64,000 nt of DNA from Apostichopus japonicus (Eukaryota; Echinodermata; Holothuroidea; Aspidochirotida; Stichopodidae): assembly GCF_037975245.1 (NCBI RefSeq), contig NC_092575.1, forward strand, positions 5,821,501 to 5,885,500, written 5' to 3'. The notes under the pieces were generated by a model. It made no database searches and was not told where the DNA came from. It was given only the letters and a program-made list of their open reading frames with translations. Shown here piece by piece: positions 46,501 through 64,000 of the stretch. The first letter of the stretch is position 1. The number at the start of each line of letters is the position of its first letter. A program made the position numbers and the translations under genes.

Positions 46501-49500
46501 AGCTGTCGAAGATCATTGCCGCCGTGTGGCATCTATACAGAGGACTGAACTCGAAGGTAGTCCTGCTAGTAGATAAATGTTGACATGACCTGATTATACA
46601 GGGCAGTTTTCAAAGATTTATTTTCCCTTGGACAAAAAGGTCTTACGTTTAAATTGTCTGAACAGATATCTGATAATATGTAGCACAATAACAAAGAACA
46701 ACAAAGTATATGTGCTGAAATGTGTAGTTTGCTGAATAGGTAAATAAATATAAAAATGAATATAATGTTGTGGATGTACATTCTGTATTCTGCAATAGGG
46801 CTTAAAGTAGACACAAAGCTTTGGTACATTGACCAGTAGGAAGTAAGTGCTGTTACAAATGCAGCCAATATCATCCAATATATCATGATGTACTATTCAA
46901 TTAAAAAAAATTCTCGATAAAAATATTGCTCAAATTTATGATTTACAGATCAATCAGCCTGTCTGAAGGACTTCTCTGTGGAAAAGATATTATCTGGTAT
47001 TCATTACTTCAGATGCCACAACTATACAGAACTTCTTGCATTGGTCAACCTGCTTCCACAATTCATCAAAGATCATGAAAAGGTATCAGCAGATTGAATT
47101 GTGAAAAATTATTATCATTGCAGAAAACACTTATCAAACAGTGGCACAGATGCCTGATTAAATAGATCACCATGTGAATTTCAGCATTAAAGATGGTTAA
47201 AATGATCTCTTTTGTTTGTTAGCCAAGGTTAGAATATTGAATGTCACTTATGTGTTCACACAGTCTACTCGCGGTCTGTAGATTTCTAATAGGGTCAGAG
47301 AGTTACCTAGGTTTCCAACAAATAGCCTGAGAAAGCCAAAATCTCACTAATAGAGGGTTAAAAAAAAAATCCAATCATTTATCTAGTATTACTTGCCCAC
47401 TGATATGCAAAATGAGCTTATTGCTATGCAATTGCCAAAAAAATTGTGTACCAGTTTTCAACACAGGGAGAATAGTATTTTATGAGAGACATAGTTAAGA
47501 GCTTTCAAAACTGAAAATCAGAAAATTTGAACGATAAATTCATCCCTTTAATACCTAGACTGAGCGATGTGCAGGCTAGGCTAGTAGGATGCTCAAGCAT
47601 CAGGCCCTAAGGATACACGTACCAATATTGTTATTGTACAATTGTAAGCGGAGTACTTTTTGCGGGCTGGATTGAAAGCTTTTCGTCTATTGAGAAGCCT
47701 GTGTGATGTGGGAAGTAACTGTTTCCTTCCCCTCAGGTTGGGGGGAGGGGGCTGGGGTGGTAGGAAGAAAAGAATGTGGGTAGGAGAGCACACTCAATAT
47801 CCTCCTCCATTTGTACAGACTAATGTGATACCTAGAGGAATGAGTCATTGCTGTCGAGGTTGAAAACTATCAATACTGTTTGTTGTATTACCATCTATGG
47901 CTAACTAGTACTGTTTGACTTACATTTGGAAGAAGAAAAAATCTTTGACGGAAATTGTGTGAAAGTTGTCTAGCTTTTTGAGGATAGCTACTGTAAGTCA
48001 GGACTACTTTTTTTCATTGCTCTCATTTTCCCCTTTTAATGATGTAGCTGTTCATCTCTCCTAATTTGCCTCCTCCCCCCCCCCCCCACCCCTCTGCTGT
48101 ATGGTTTCATTTTCTGCCCTATATGACTTTAGATTTCCTTATTTTCATTCACAGATCAAACTCATCATCATTGACAGTATCGCCTTTCACTTCAGACACG
48201 ACCTTGACGATATGTCGCTGCGAACTAGACTCTTAAACGGACTTGCTCAGAGTCTCATCAAAATGGCAACCATGTATCGTCTTGCCGTAAGCCCCATCTC
48301 GTTATACCGTACATTACCTTTATATTAATCTCTTTTGACCAAGGGTTGTGTTTGATCATAAGTAGTGGAGCCAGATTCTCAAGGAGTGGGGTGGAGGGCA
48401 TAGGCGTAGGAGGTGGGGTGGCTTGGGGCTGCATCCCCCCAACCAAATGTTTTTGTGAAAATTTGGGCAATATGCTTAGAATTTTTCAGGCACCTACTGA
48501 AAGAAAATAAATTGTAATGATGTAGCTAAAGGAAATGAATAGTTTAAAATAAATCTCCTTGGTAACTAAAATAAAGTTCTAAGCTTGCCCGTCAAATTTG
48601 CCTTTACTAGTGTAAAAGCCTTTACGATATGTACTTTAACATGTTTTAAGCGAACAGAGCGCGCAAACAATTTTGGTTATATTTTTCGGGCAAGTCATTA
48701 CAGCCCCCCAAATCAAATTGGGCTCCTATGGTGGGGGGAGGGGGTGGGGGCAGTTGGTTGACTTGGATCTTCGATCTCAAAATGGAGGCTGTATCTGTTG
48801 CAAGATGTGTAGTGCTCTGTACATTCTGCAAGATACCCTTTGAGGGCAGGGCTTTAGCCAGAAATAGGGAGTCGGAAATCGGTTCATAGCCTGGGTGTTA
48901 AAGTCATGCCCCAAAGGGGAGGGGTGATAGGGGAAGGTTTTCCTTTCACTTCAGTTTTCTTGGCCTCTCAGATGGATGGCTGAACAAGTTATTATTCAAA
49001 GACTTCCTGAGGGGTTCTTGAACTACGTATCTGTGTGTAGACTTGTTTTAATGGAACCGTTTGGTGGCAGACATATGTAAACCTATAGTTTAGAGATATA
49101 TATTCCCCACTGTTCTCGCTGAAAACGCCATCCCAATTTCTCTGAAACCTCACTGCAGATAAGGAAGAGCTTGGACTCAACAATACTTGCTATGCCACAA
49201 TGGAGATGTGTGTCCGCCGTTATCAAGCCAGGCAAGAAATTTCACAGTATACATACACGATCGTGGAACAAACTGAACCTTTTGGGATCGTTCATTTCAC
49301 TTGTGTTGACAAATTGCAAAATAAAATGGGAGAGATTGTCCGTAGTGTCTTTAGAAACCTCTGGAGATTTTTTTTGAGATTTCTAAAGAAAAAATCCTGA
49401 AAATTTCTCCCACTTTTATTTCACTGGTATAGAAAAGGGGAAATAAGGAGGGTTTATTTTTTTAGATTCAGTCTCTGAGCTGGTCATGAATTTCTAGCCT

Positions 49501-51662
49501 GTCCTTTTTAAACATGCAGGTGGTTTTGACCAATCAGATGACAACCAAAGTGAACACAAGCCAGGGTGGATCGTCACACCTGTCACCCGCCCTTGGGGAG
49601 AGCTGGGGTCATGCTGCAACCTTGAGAGTCATCCTCTCCTGGAGAAACAACCAGAGGTGTGTTCAGTAAAATTACTGTTCACTGTTATATTCTCTGTTAT
49701 ATTCACTTTTTTATGCACTGTTACATTCTATATACTATTATATTCTATATACTATTATATTCTATATACTATTATATTCTATATACTATTATATTCTATA
49801 TACTATTATATTCTATATACTGTTATATTCTATATACTGTGATATTCTATATACTGTTATATTCTATATACTGTGATATTCTATATACTGTTATATTCTA
49901 TATACTGTGATATTCTATATACTGTTATATTCACTGTTATGACATGCATGTTACCCTCACAAAACATGCTGCCAACATGCTGTTCCTGTGAGTATGGATT
50001 GAATGTGTATTAGGCCAATCTTGCACCCTCTTCCCCTCTCCCTGGTCGTCTTCCCCCTTCCTCTCTTCTGCCAACTACCAGATACCTCTTCCACAATTAT
50101 TAACTTCTGACCGGAAATGTTTAGCATTGAGTCACAAAAGTGATTCCTCCTTTTTATTGTTGTCAACTATCGACGTTAATGCCGGTCGTCAATATCGACC
50201 ATTTTCGATTGCAGGTAGCATAAACCCATTAAAAGCCATGTTGACTTACACACTAACTCACGAAAGTAGTGTGGTCTCTAAGTCTAGATAGAAGTTCTCA
50301 CTAGCTAAACGCTACCCAACACTGGATAGCTGACAAGTTAGCCTTTCATGGCACCATCAATTAACCATATCATGACCATGCAGATTTTTGCTATCAGAGC
50401 CTGAAGTTTTTGTCACTTGTAAACAAACTGTTTACTCAGTAGTAAACAATTTTGGTACGCTGCCCCTGGGAGCCTAAAGGGGTCTGAAATTGCCTCAATT
50501 GACCCAATTTTTGCACCACATTTACTTCCATTCATGTTCTTCAACATGCAAGCCACAAAAAAACAGATCCTGATTGATAACATACAAAAAAGATGTTCTC
50601 TTACTGCATCTTGGCACATAACCTGAAGGAGAACATCCAGGCGGATCGATATAGACTCTAATAGGAGTATGCCACCTGCAGTCTTGGTCAGACTGTTGCA
50701 TGGAATATTTGATTTGTTCTTTTTCTTGCCTTTCCAGGTTTGCAACTCTGTACAAGTCGCCGTCCAAGAAGGAAATGACAGTTCCTTATCAAGTTACGGT
50801 AAGTTGCTAACATATTCTTCATCTCTACCTTCAGTTTGCAGGAAATACAAAAATGTCATTTTAGAATGAAAATAGCTTTGGTGAATGATTATTTTATTGA
50901 GGTGTAGGTGGGAGGTGGTGGGTAGAATGAATTTGAATGCGTAATCAAGAAGTAGAAATTGTTGTTTGATAACTTTTTACTATGTGTTATGTAGACAGCA
51001 AAGAATTTAACCCACTACACAGGACTGGAAAGTTCAGTTTATTCATGGTATGGTGTAGCATAAAGGCCATTGTGGCAATTTGTTATGGTTAGTTTATTCA
51101 TAGTATGGTATAGCATGAAGGCCATTGGCAATTTGTTATAATTAGTTTATTCATAGTATCGTGTAGTATAAAGGCCATTTTAGCTATTCGTCTTGGTTCG
51201 TTTAATCATGGTATGGTGTAGTATAAAGGCTATTTCGGCTATTCGTCTTGGTTAGTTTAGTCTTAGTAAGGTGTAGTATAAAGTCCATTTTGCTATTTGT
51301 CATTGTTAGTTTATTCATAGTATGGTGTAGTATAAAGGCCATCTTGGCTGTTGTCATGGATTGTTTATACAGTTTCCATTTGTCAAACAATTCATTTTAA
51401 AGGCAGGCATGCCTTTCAGATCTGAACAAAAGCTTCCAAGCTTTCATGACTTCTGTGTAGTACCTGCCTTGCTTTGATACATACAGTTTCCTCATGGCCA
51501 TTATTTTAAAATCTATTTGTTTTTTCTCTGTCCAAGATTGCCGGCATCAGAAGTATGGAACAAGAGCAAAATGAAACAGCCACAAAGAATGATGCAAGTG
51601 GTAGTAGCGGCGGAGTGAACCCACGGAAACGCCGTAGAGCTCAGAGCCAAGAAAACGGATGA
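43553..51662 (+). CDS. RAD51C: RAD51C, RAD51 paralogue of homologous recombination
   Basis: Eight coding exons: 43553-43670, 45158-45392, 46384-46556, 46949-47082, 48155-48286, 49520-49656, 50738-50798, 51537-51662; 371 aa (human 376, nine exons). RAD51C works in the BCDX2 and CX3 complexes in double-strand-break repair and fork protection. The N-terminal helical domain begins [12 protein letters not shown] and includes NVKPSELSK. Walker A is GSPGVGKT (about 108-115) and Walker B is LIIID (about 223-227). Also conserved are [38 protein letters not shown] and [15 protein letters not shown] basic RKRRR near the C-terminus resembles the nuclear localisation signal. All introns are GT-AG and in phase. 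The start fits the conserved MQRD methionine; no upstream extension like the human MRGKTFRFE was found. Confidence 0.96.
43953..44588. mobile_element. MITE-like element with inverted ends and aatgaca subrepeats, RAD51C intron 1
   Basis: The left end actaaaacgaatgactgaat (43953) is matched in inverted orientation by tgtcattcactgtcattcg then ttttagt (44562-44588). Further copies of cgaatgaca and caaatgaca lie at 43998-44045. A perfect 16-bp palindrome, gtcattcgcgaatgac, lies inside the left end (about 44000-44015). Ends of this kind with repeated subterminal motifs are typical of nonautonomous DNA transposons. No transposase frame is present. Confidence 0.6.
45910..46060 (+). repeat. Direct repeat, left copy, in RAD51C intron 2
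   Basis: Shares cccttggaca, a-gtcttac, ttgt-gaacag, aataaca-agaa and gatgtgtagttt in order with 46610-46735. The copies are diverged. Confidence 0.65.
46610..46735 (+). repeat. Direct repeat, right copy, in RAD51C intron 3
   Basis: Partner of 45910-46060, in the same orientation. The pair brackets exon 3 (46384-46556). Confidence 0.65.
48393..48740. mobile_element. MITE-like repeat in RAD51C intron 5
   Basis: Left end cataggcgtaggag followed by ggggctgcatcccccc. Right end cagccccccaaat then ggctcctatg, which is the left end in inverted orientation. Interior is AT-rich and noncoding. Confidence 0.55.
49726..49930. repeat. 17-bp AT-rich minisatellite, ~12 units
   Basis: Unit ctatatactattatatt repeated with period 17. 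Later units carry ctatatactgtgatatt and ctatatactgttatatt variants that partly alternate. It lies 70 bases after RAD51C exon 6. Open frames across it are artefacts of the repeat. Confidence 0.95.
51034..51370. repeat. Six-unit ~52-57-bp tandem repeat in RAD51C intron 7
   Basis: Units starting with agtttattcatagtatgg lie near 51035, 51091, 51143, 51198, 51253 and 51307, each followed by tgtagtataaaggccat. The units differ by several bases each. It ends about 170 bases before the last exon. Confidence 0.92.
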
Positions 51663-52515
51663 AATGGTTTGTACCGTCGATAGTTAGCAGAGGAGTAAGA
51701 AGACACAACGGAGACTATTTAATAGTCTACTCCAAGACTGCAGATACAGTGTGTTGATTTGAAGAACGAGTCGCTGTACTTCCTTACCCATTCATCAACA
51801 AAGATTCCTTATGGCCACTATGTCTGGTTTGTACAAAAGTAGCTACCTACAGATTAATTTGAACGGTAGTCGGATACTAGACTGACAGACTGCCATTTAG
51901 TTATCTCAGCTGAAGCCTAAAAGTATCATAACACTGGCAATTCCAAGATTTCTTGGTAGAGGGGAGCGTGGGAGACAAGGATCAGTAGATACTGAAAGTA
52001 TTACTGAAGTAGAAATACATAACAGGTACTGGACAAAAAGTAAGGACTTGCTATCTACCGAAAATCTTTCATGACCCACTGTTGGGTCGCTGGTCAAACT
52101 TTGCCACTTTGCAGACCATGTGCTAAGGTCTATTGGAACATTACAGTAAGGAATATGTTGTATTATTTCTCTCATTGAAGGAATAGGTAAATTCCCTTGG
52201 AGCCACATCTTGGAAATTATTATATGTTGAAGGAAGACTCATAGGTACAGGTACAGTATCAGACACATGTTTGGGTACCTTTAATTTCTTATTTAAAGGT
52301 CAATTTAAATTTTCAACCAAAATATCTTGCACAACCTTGGACACATAGAATGGGTATACAATTTTCTTTGTTCCTTGTTGAAAGCAAAAGGAATCTATGC
52401 AGTGTTGATGGTGTGTATACATGTATGTGACACCTTGGCTTGTAAACACAATTACTCGAAAGTGCATGGTGGTTTCACTTTATACATGGTATGTGGGATT
52501 CACCTTGGTGAGTGC

Positions 52516-52521
52516 AATAAA
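52516..52521 (+). terminator. RAD51C polyadenylation signal candidate
   Basis: AATAAA about 850 bases after the RAD51C stop codon, upstream of the SINE. Confidence 0.4.
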
Positions 52522-52645
52522 GCCATTTGCAACCCTATAGGTCAAAGTGCATTTGAGGTCAACTGAAGTCAGTTGTTGAAATCCTTATCAAAAGAATACC
52601 TGCAAAAGAAAATCTTTGATGAATTTCATATTTGGAATATATCAG

Positions 52646-52911
52646 TGCTGTGGCCCAGTGGATAAAGGCGGTGGCATTTGAAATAATGAGGCTTAGCAAT
52701 CGGGAGGTTCCGGGCTCGATACCCGGCCAGGTCATAGTATGCTGGGTTTTTCATCCAAGAGCAATCTATGGTTTTCCCATCTGAAATGACTTTCTAACTT
52801 GAAAAGATTCCAAATTTGAGTAATAATGTTAAATTGGAAGCCACCCATTTGTGGTCATTTAAACCTTCGTAAATATAAACTGCTGATTATTGTTATTCAT
52901 TATTATATAGA
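52646..52911 (+). mobile_element. tRNA-derived SINE, about 265 bp
   Basis: A-box TGGCCCAGTGG (52651-52661) and B-box-like GGCTCGATACC (52713-52723) mark a tRNA-like head. A body follows with ggaagccaccca and cagcagtt-type sequence, ending in an ATT-rich tail (attattgttattcattatta). A related headless copy lies in inverted orientation at 60480-60680. Confidence 0.8.
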
Positions 52912-54314
52912 TCCACATAATTTGACCTCTGCTGATCTCAATTAACCTTTGACCTACGTGAAAAAATTACCAATCGGTTTACCCACAAGGGTGGACATAC
53001 TGACATACTACCTATGAACTGCATCCAAGATTTACTCTTGGAGATTTGTAAAAGCTTTTCACACTTCGACCTCTGGTGACCTCAAATGACCTGTGACCTC
53101 CATTATTAAACAGAGTAGATTAACCCTAAAATTCATGATGTGTTAAATTATATAGTTAACTTAGAAATATGTCAAGCTATACAAACACTGACTTGATCTA
53201 TGCGACACAAGTCTGACCACATTCTAAAATTACGTAATGTGGAAATAATTTTTTATGTTAGAAAGTTCCAGAAAGTCATAAAATGGCCAAAGGTCATGTG
53301 ACATCACTGAATGAGAATTTTGAGAATGCTTTATACTTTTGCCAACGATTTTTGCGTTGATTGTAACCATAATGAATGTTACTGTTAACTTTCAATCGAT
53401 TAATACTTATTTGAAACCAGGAGGGTGCATTTTGAGAGAAGGGGAGACACGGTCTCTATCGAGTGCCTTGTACCTCTTTATGCTATAAATTAGATTTTTG
53501 TTTATGAATACTTGATATTTTTCCTCAACTAATGAACATTTAATTTAATTTTCATTGTTGTACAACTACATGGAAATATTTATCAATGCAGGTAAGACAA
53601 TAAAATAATCAGTTGCATCATTTAAATAGATTGTGTTTATCTTGTACTAAATTGAAGATGGTACAGAACTAAGCCTCTAGTGGTCATATAACTTTCTGTT
53701 TGTATTCTTCTAGTTCAAATGCATACAAATCCCGTACATACGATAAAATTATTGGGTATTGATAATTTACACATGCATAATATCACCGTAACAACAGTTG
53801 AAACTGTTAGTACTACATTTCCAAGTTAAGATGACAAACAAGAAAAATATCAACTTCTTTGAGTTTATGTGAATCAAAGTTTTATTCAACTTTTACAACT
53901 CTGATACAAATATGTTCTATACAGTATTAAATATGATTAATAAGGGAGCATTTTGTTATGTTATTTGAAAGACAGAATATGTCTGGTTAAAAATTCTTAA
54001 AGAGATGGCGAGACTAAGCTCTTCAAGGACGGATGATTAGTCGTAAATTAAATTTTATAAAACATATTTCATTCGGCTACTTCGGTGGTCATATATTTTC
54101 ATCTCATTTTGTTACTGCAATTAAGATAAGTTGTATTGCTTTTAATCTGGTGACATCAAAATCAAAAGGCTAATAGAGGGAATCGGGGGAATAACTTGTT
54201 TTCTTTTTTCTTCAAATATCAATGAAAACTGTGTCATAATGTATCTCAAAGGTATTTCATTCCATGAAAGAGTAAAACCTCCACCTCCTCAGTGGGTGCA
54301 GTTCATCTTTATAT

Positions 54315-54342
54315 ACAGATTCTCAAAGATGTGAGAATCTGT
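54315..54342. repeat. 10-bp-stem hairpin
   Basis: acagattctc, an 8-base loop, then gagaatctgt: a perfect 10-bp inverted repeat in the 3' region of the CFAP119-like gene. No T-rich tract or other regulatory mark accompanies it. Confidence 0.7.
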
Positions 54343-54773
54343 GAATTTATAGTTTGATCACAGGCTTCTAAGCCTCTAGCCCATCCTCTAGCCTTGAAGA
54401 AGAAGAAGAAGAAGTTATTATTCTTGACTCTTCAGCCTGGCTTCCTATCAATGCAACTTTCCTTAAGGACACAAAACTGGTAGCACACATTAACACCAAT
54501 AAGAAACAAGTCATAACTTGTGGTACTTGCCTCACTTGTGAAGAGTTTTCCGATTCGCAATTTGAAAACTACAACTTCAAAATTTATGCCATTTACATTG
54601 AAAAAGTCAGAATGTTCAGTATAAATTGGCGTCACTCTTTCAGATAAACTTTCTCTGCGGGCCGTACCTCCTCCCCTTCTTCTGCAGAAAGCCTGTCCGG
54701 TCAAAGCCGACAGCTTAATAAAGAGAGACATTTTAGATTATATATTTGTAGGTCGTTGACTGCAGTTAGGACA

Positions 54774-63507
<8,734 letters not shown>

Positions 63508-64000
63508 CTGCAATGAAAGAGGACAAAGGAAATTATCCTCGCATATGATTAAAGCTTTTGTCATGCATATTATTGATGAGGAAATAGTCTCCATGAATTA
63601 TTGATAAAAGGCTCTCGAAATGAGACGTTTCCTGTTGTGTCATCCACACCAAATCTGGTAGCTAAATGAGGTTTAATTGCACTGCTACCAAACATGTTAC
63701 AAAGAAAGAAAAAAAGGAAGGAGGCAAGTAGAACTTTTAATATACAATCAAAATTTGAAATTCTGGTTTCATTTTCATCTTTCAGAGAGGTGCTTATTTG
63801 AAAAGAAACCCTGTCATCTACTTTATACCTCAAAAAACATTTGAGAATATTTATTTGACCCTCCAGGTAAATATATACATGAAATATCCATAATTTATGG
63901 TGATTGGTCATTAATTAAATTTTAATCCATTAAGATATATACAGTCATGGCTGTTTGCCAGTATTTTGGGTGAAGAAAAGCTTACAAATTTACGATACGT
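63508..64000. other. CFAP119 intron, right edge of window
   Basis: AT-rich sequence with no exon I can support. The open frame on the minus strand (63911-63570) shows no family similarity and no sensible splice sites. Confidence 0.5.

Larger units (their letters stand above)
51663..54773. other. Convergent 3' regions of RAD51C and CFAP119
   Basis: Contains the RAD51C 3'UTR (aataaa at 52516-52521), a SINE (52646-52911), single DR1-like tgacctgtgacct (about 53090) and taacctttgacct (about 52942) motifs, and a hairpin at 54315-54342. A tttatt near 53880 could be the minus-strand polyadenylation signal of CFAP119. A 99-codon open frame (54731-54432, minus) lies 42 bases after the CFAP119 stop and is probably 3'UTR. 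Confidence 0.55.

Noticed and set aside
49657-49910. Open frames of 61 and 83 codons rich in Ile, Leu and Tyr
   Set aside because: They are translations of the 17-bp minisatellite.
52646-52735. Functional tRNA gene
   Set aside because: The head lacks a consistent cloverleaf and runs straight into a SINE body with an ATT-rich tail.

Overview
The window looks like an ordinary stretch of an animal nuclear genome. It is AT-rich, has small exons with GT-AG introns of 0.3 to 8 kb, many microsatellites and tandem duplications, and tRNA-derived SINEs. The protein matches (a TEKT1 close to sea-urchin-type tektins, plus RMND1, SLC25A1, RAD51C and CFAP119 orthologues) and the SINE and tandem-repeat content suggest a marine deuterostome invertebrate. 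An echinoderm is most likely, possibly a sea cucumber, but the species is inferred. There are no prokaryotic features, CRISPR arrays or operons.

Layout, left to right. (1) 1-5.9 kb: a G-rich minisatellite, a possible terminal exon of an unidentified gene, then noncoding DNA. (2) 5.97-14.7 kb, plus strand: RMND1, nine coding exons, 417 aa, mitochondrial translation factor. (3) 17.4-20.9 kb, minus strand: TEKT1, five coding exons, 402 aa, with a 5'UTR exon near 21.44 kb and an X-box-like site at 21.70 kb. (4) 23.2-38.1 kb, plus strand: SLC25A1, mitochondrial citrate carrier, six coding exons, 331 aa, first intron about 8 kb. (5) 43.55-51.66 kb, plus strand: RAD51C, eight coding exons, 371 aa. 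(6) 54.8-63.5 kb and beyond the right edge, minus strand: a CFAP119/CCDC189-like gene of the axonemal central apparatus, six 3' exons.

Exon joins were worked out by hand from splice sites and reading phase. All five models give uninterrupted frames, and the four complete ones run from ATG to stop. RMND1/TEKT1 and RAD51C/CFAP119 are convergent pairs; TEKT1/SLC25A1 is divergent. The genes do not form a pathway. Two (TEKT1, CFAP119) belong to motile cilia and two (RMND1, SLC25A1) to mitochondria.

I did not find a clearly new biological system. The most interesting structures are: tandem duplications that carry pieces of real exons (decoy 3' splice sites before RMND1 exon 8, and two partial copies of SLC25A1 exon 2); a dispersed motif at three sites whose reverse strand resembles a degenerate hammerhead-ribozyme core; a ~150-bp tandem array in which each unit carries a DR1-type nuclear-receptor motif; related repeats flanking RAD51C exon 3; a fold-back at the 3' end of a LINE fragment; and several MITE-like inverted repeats.
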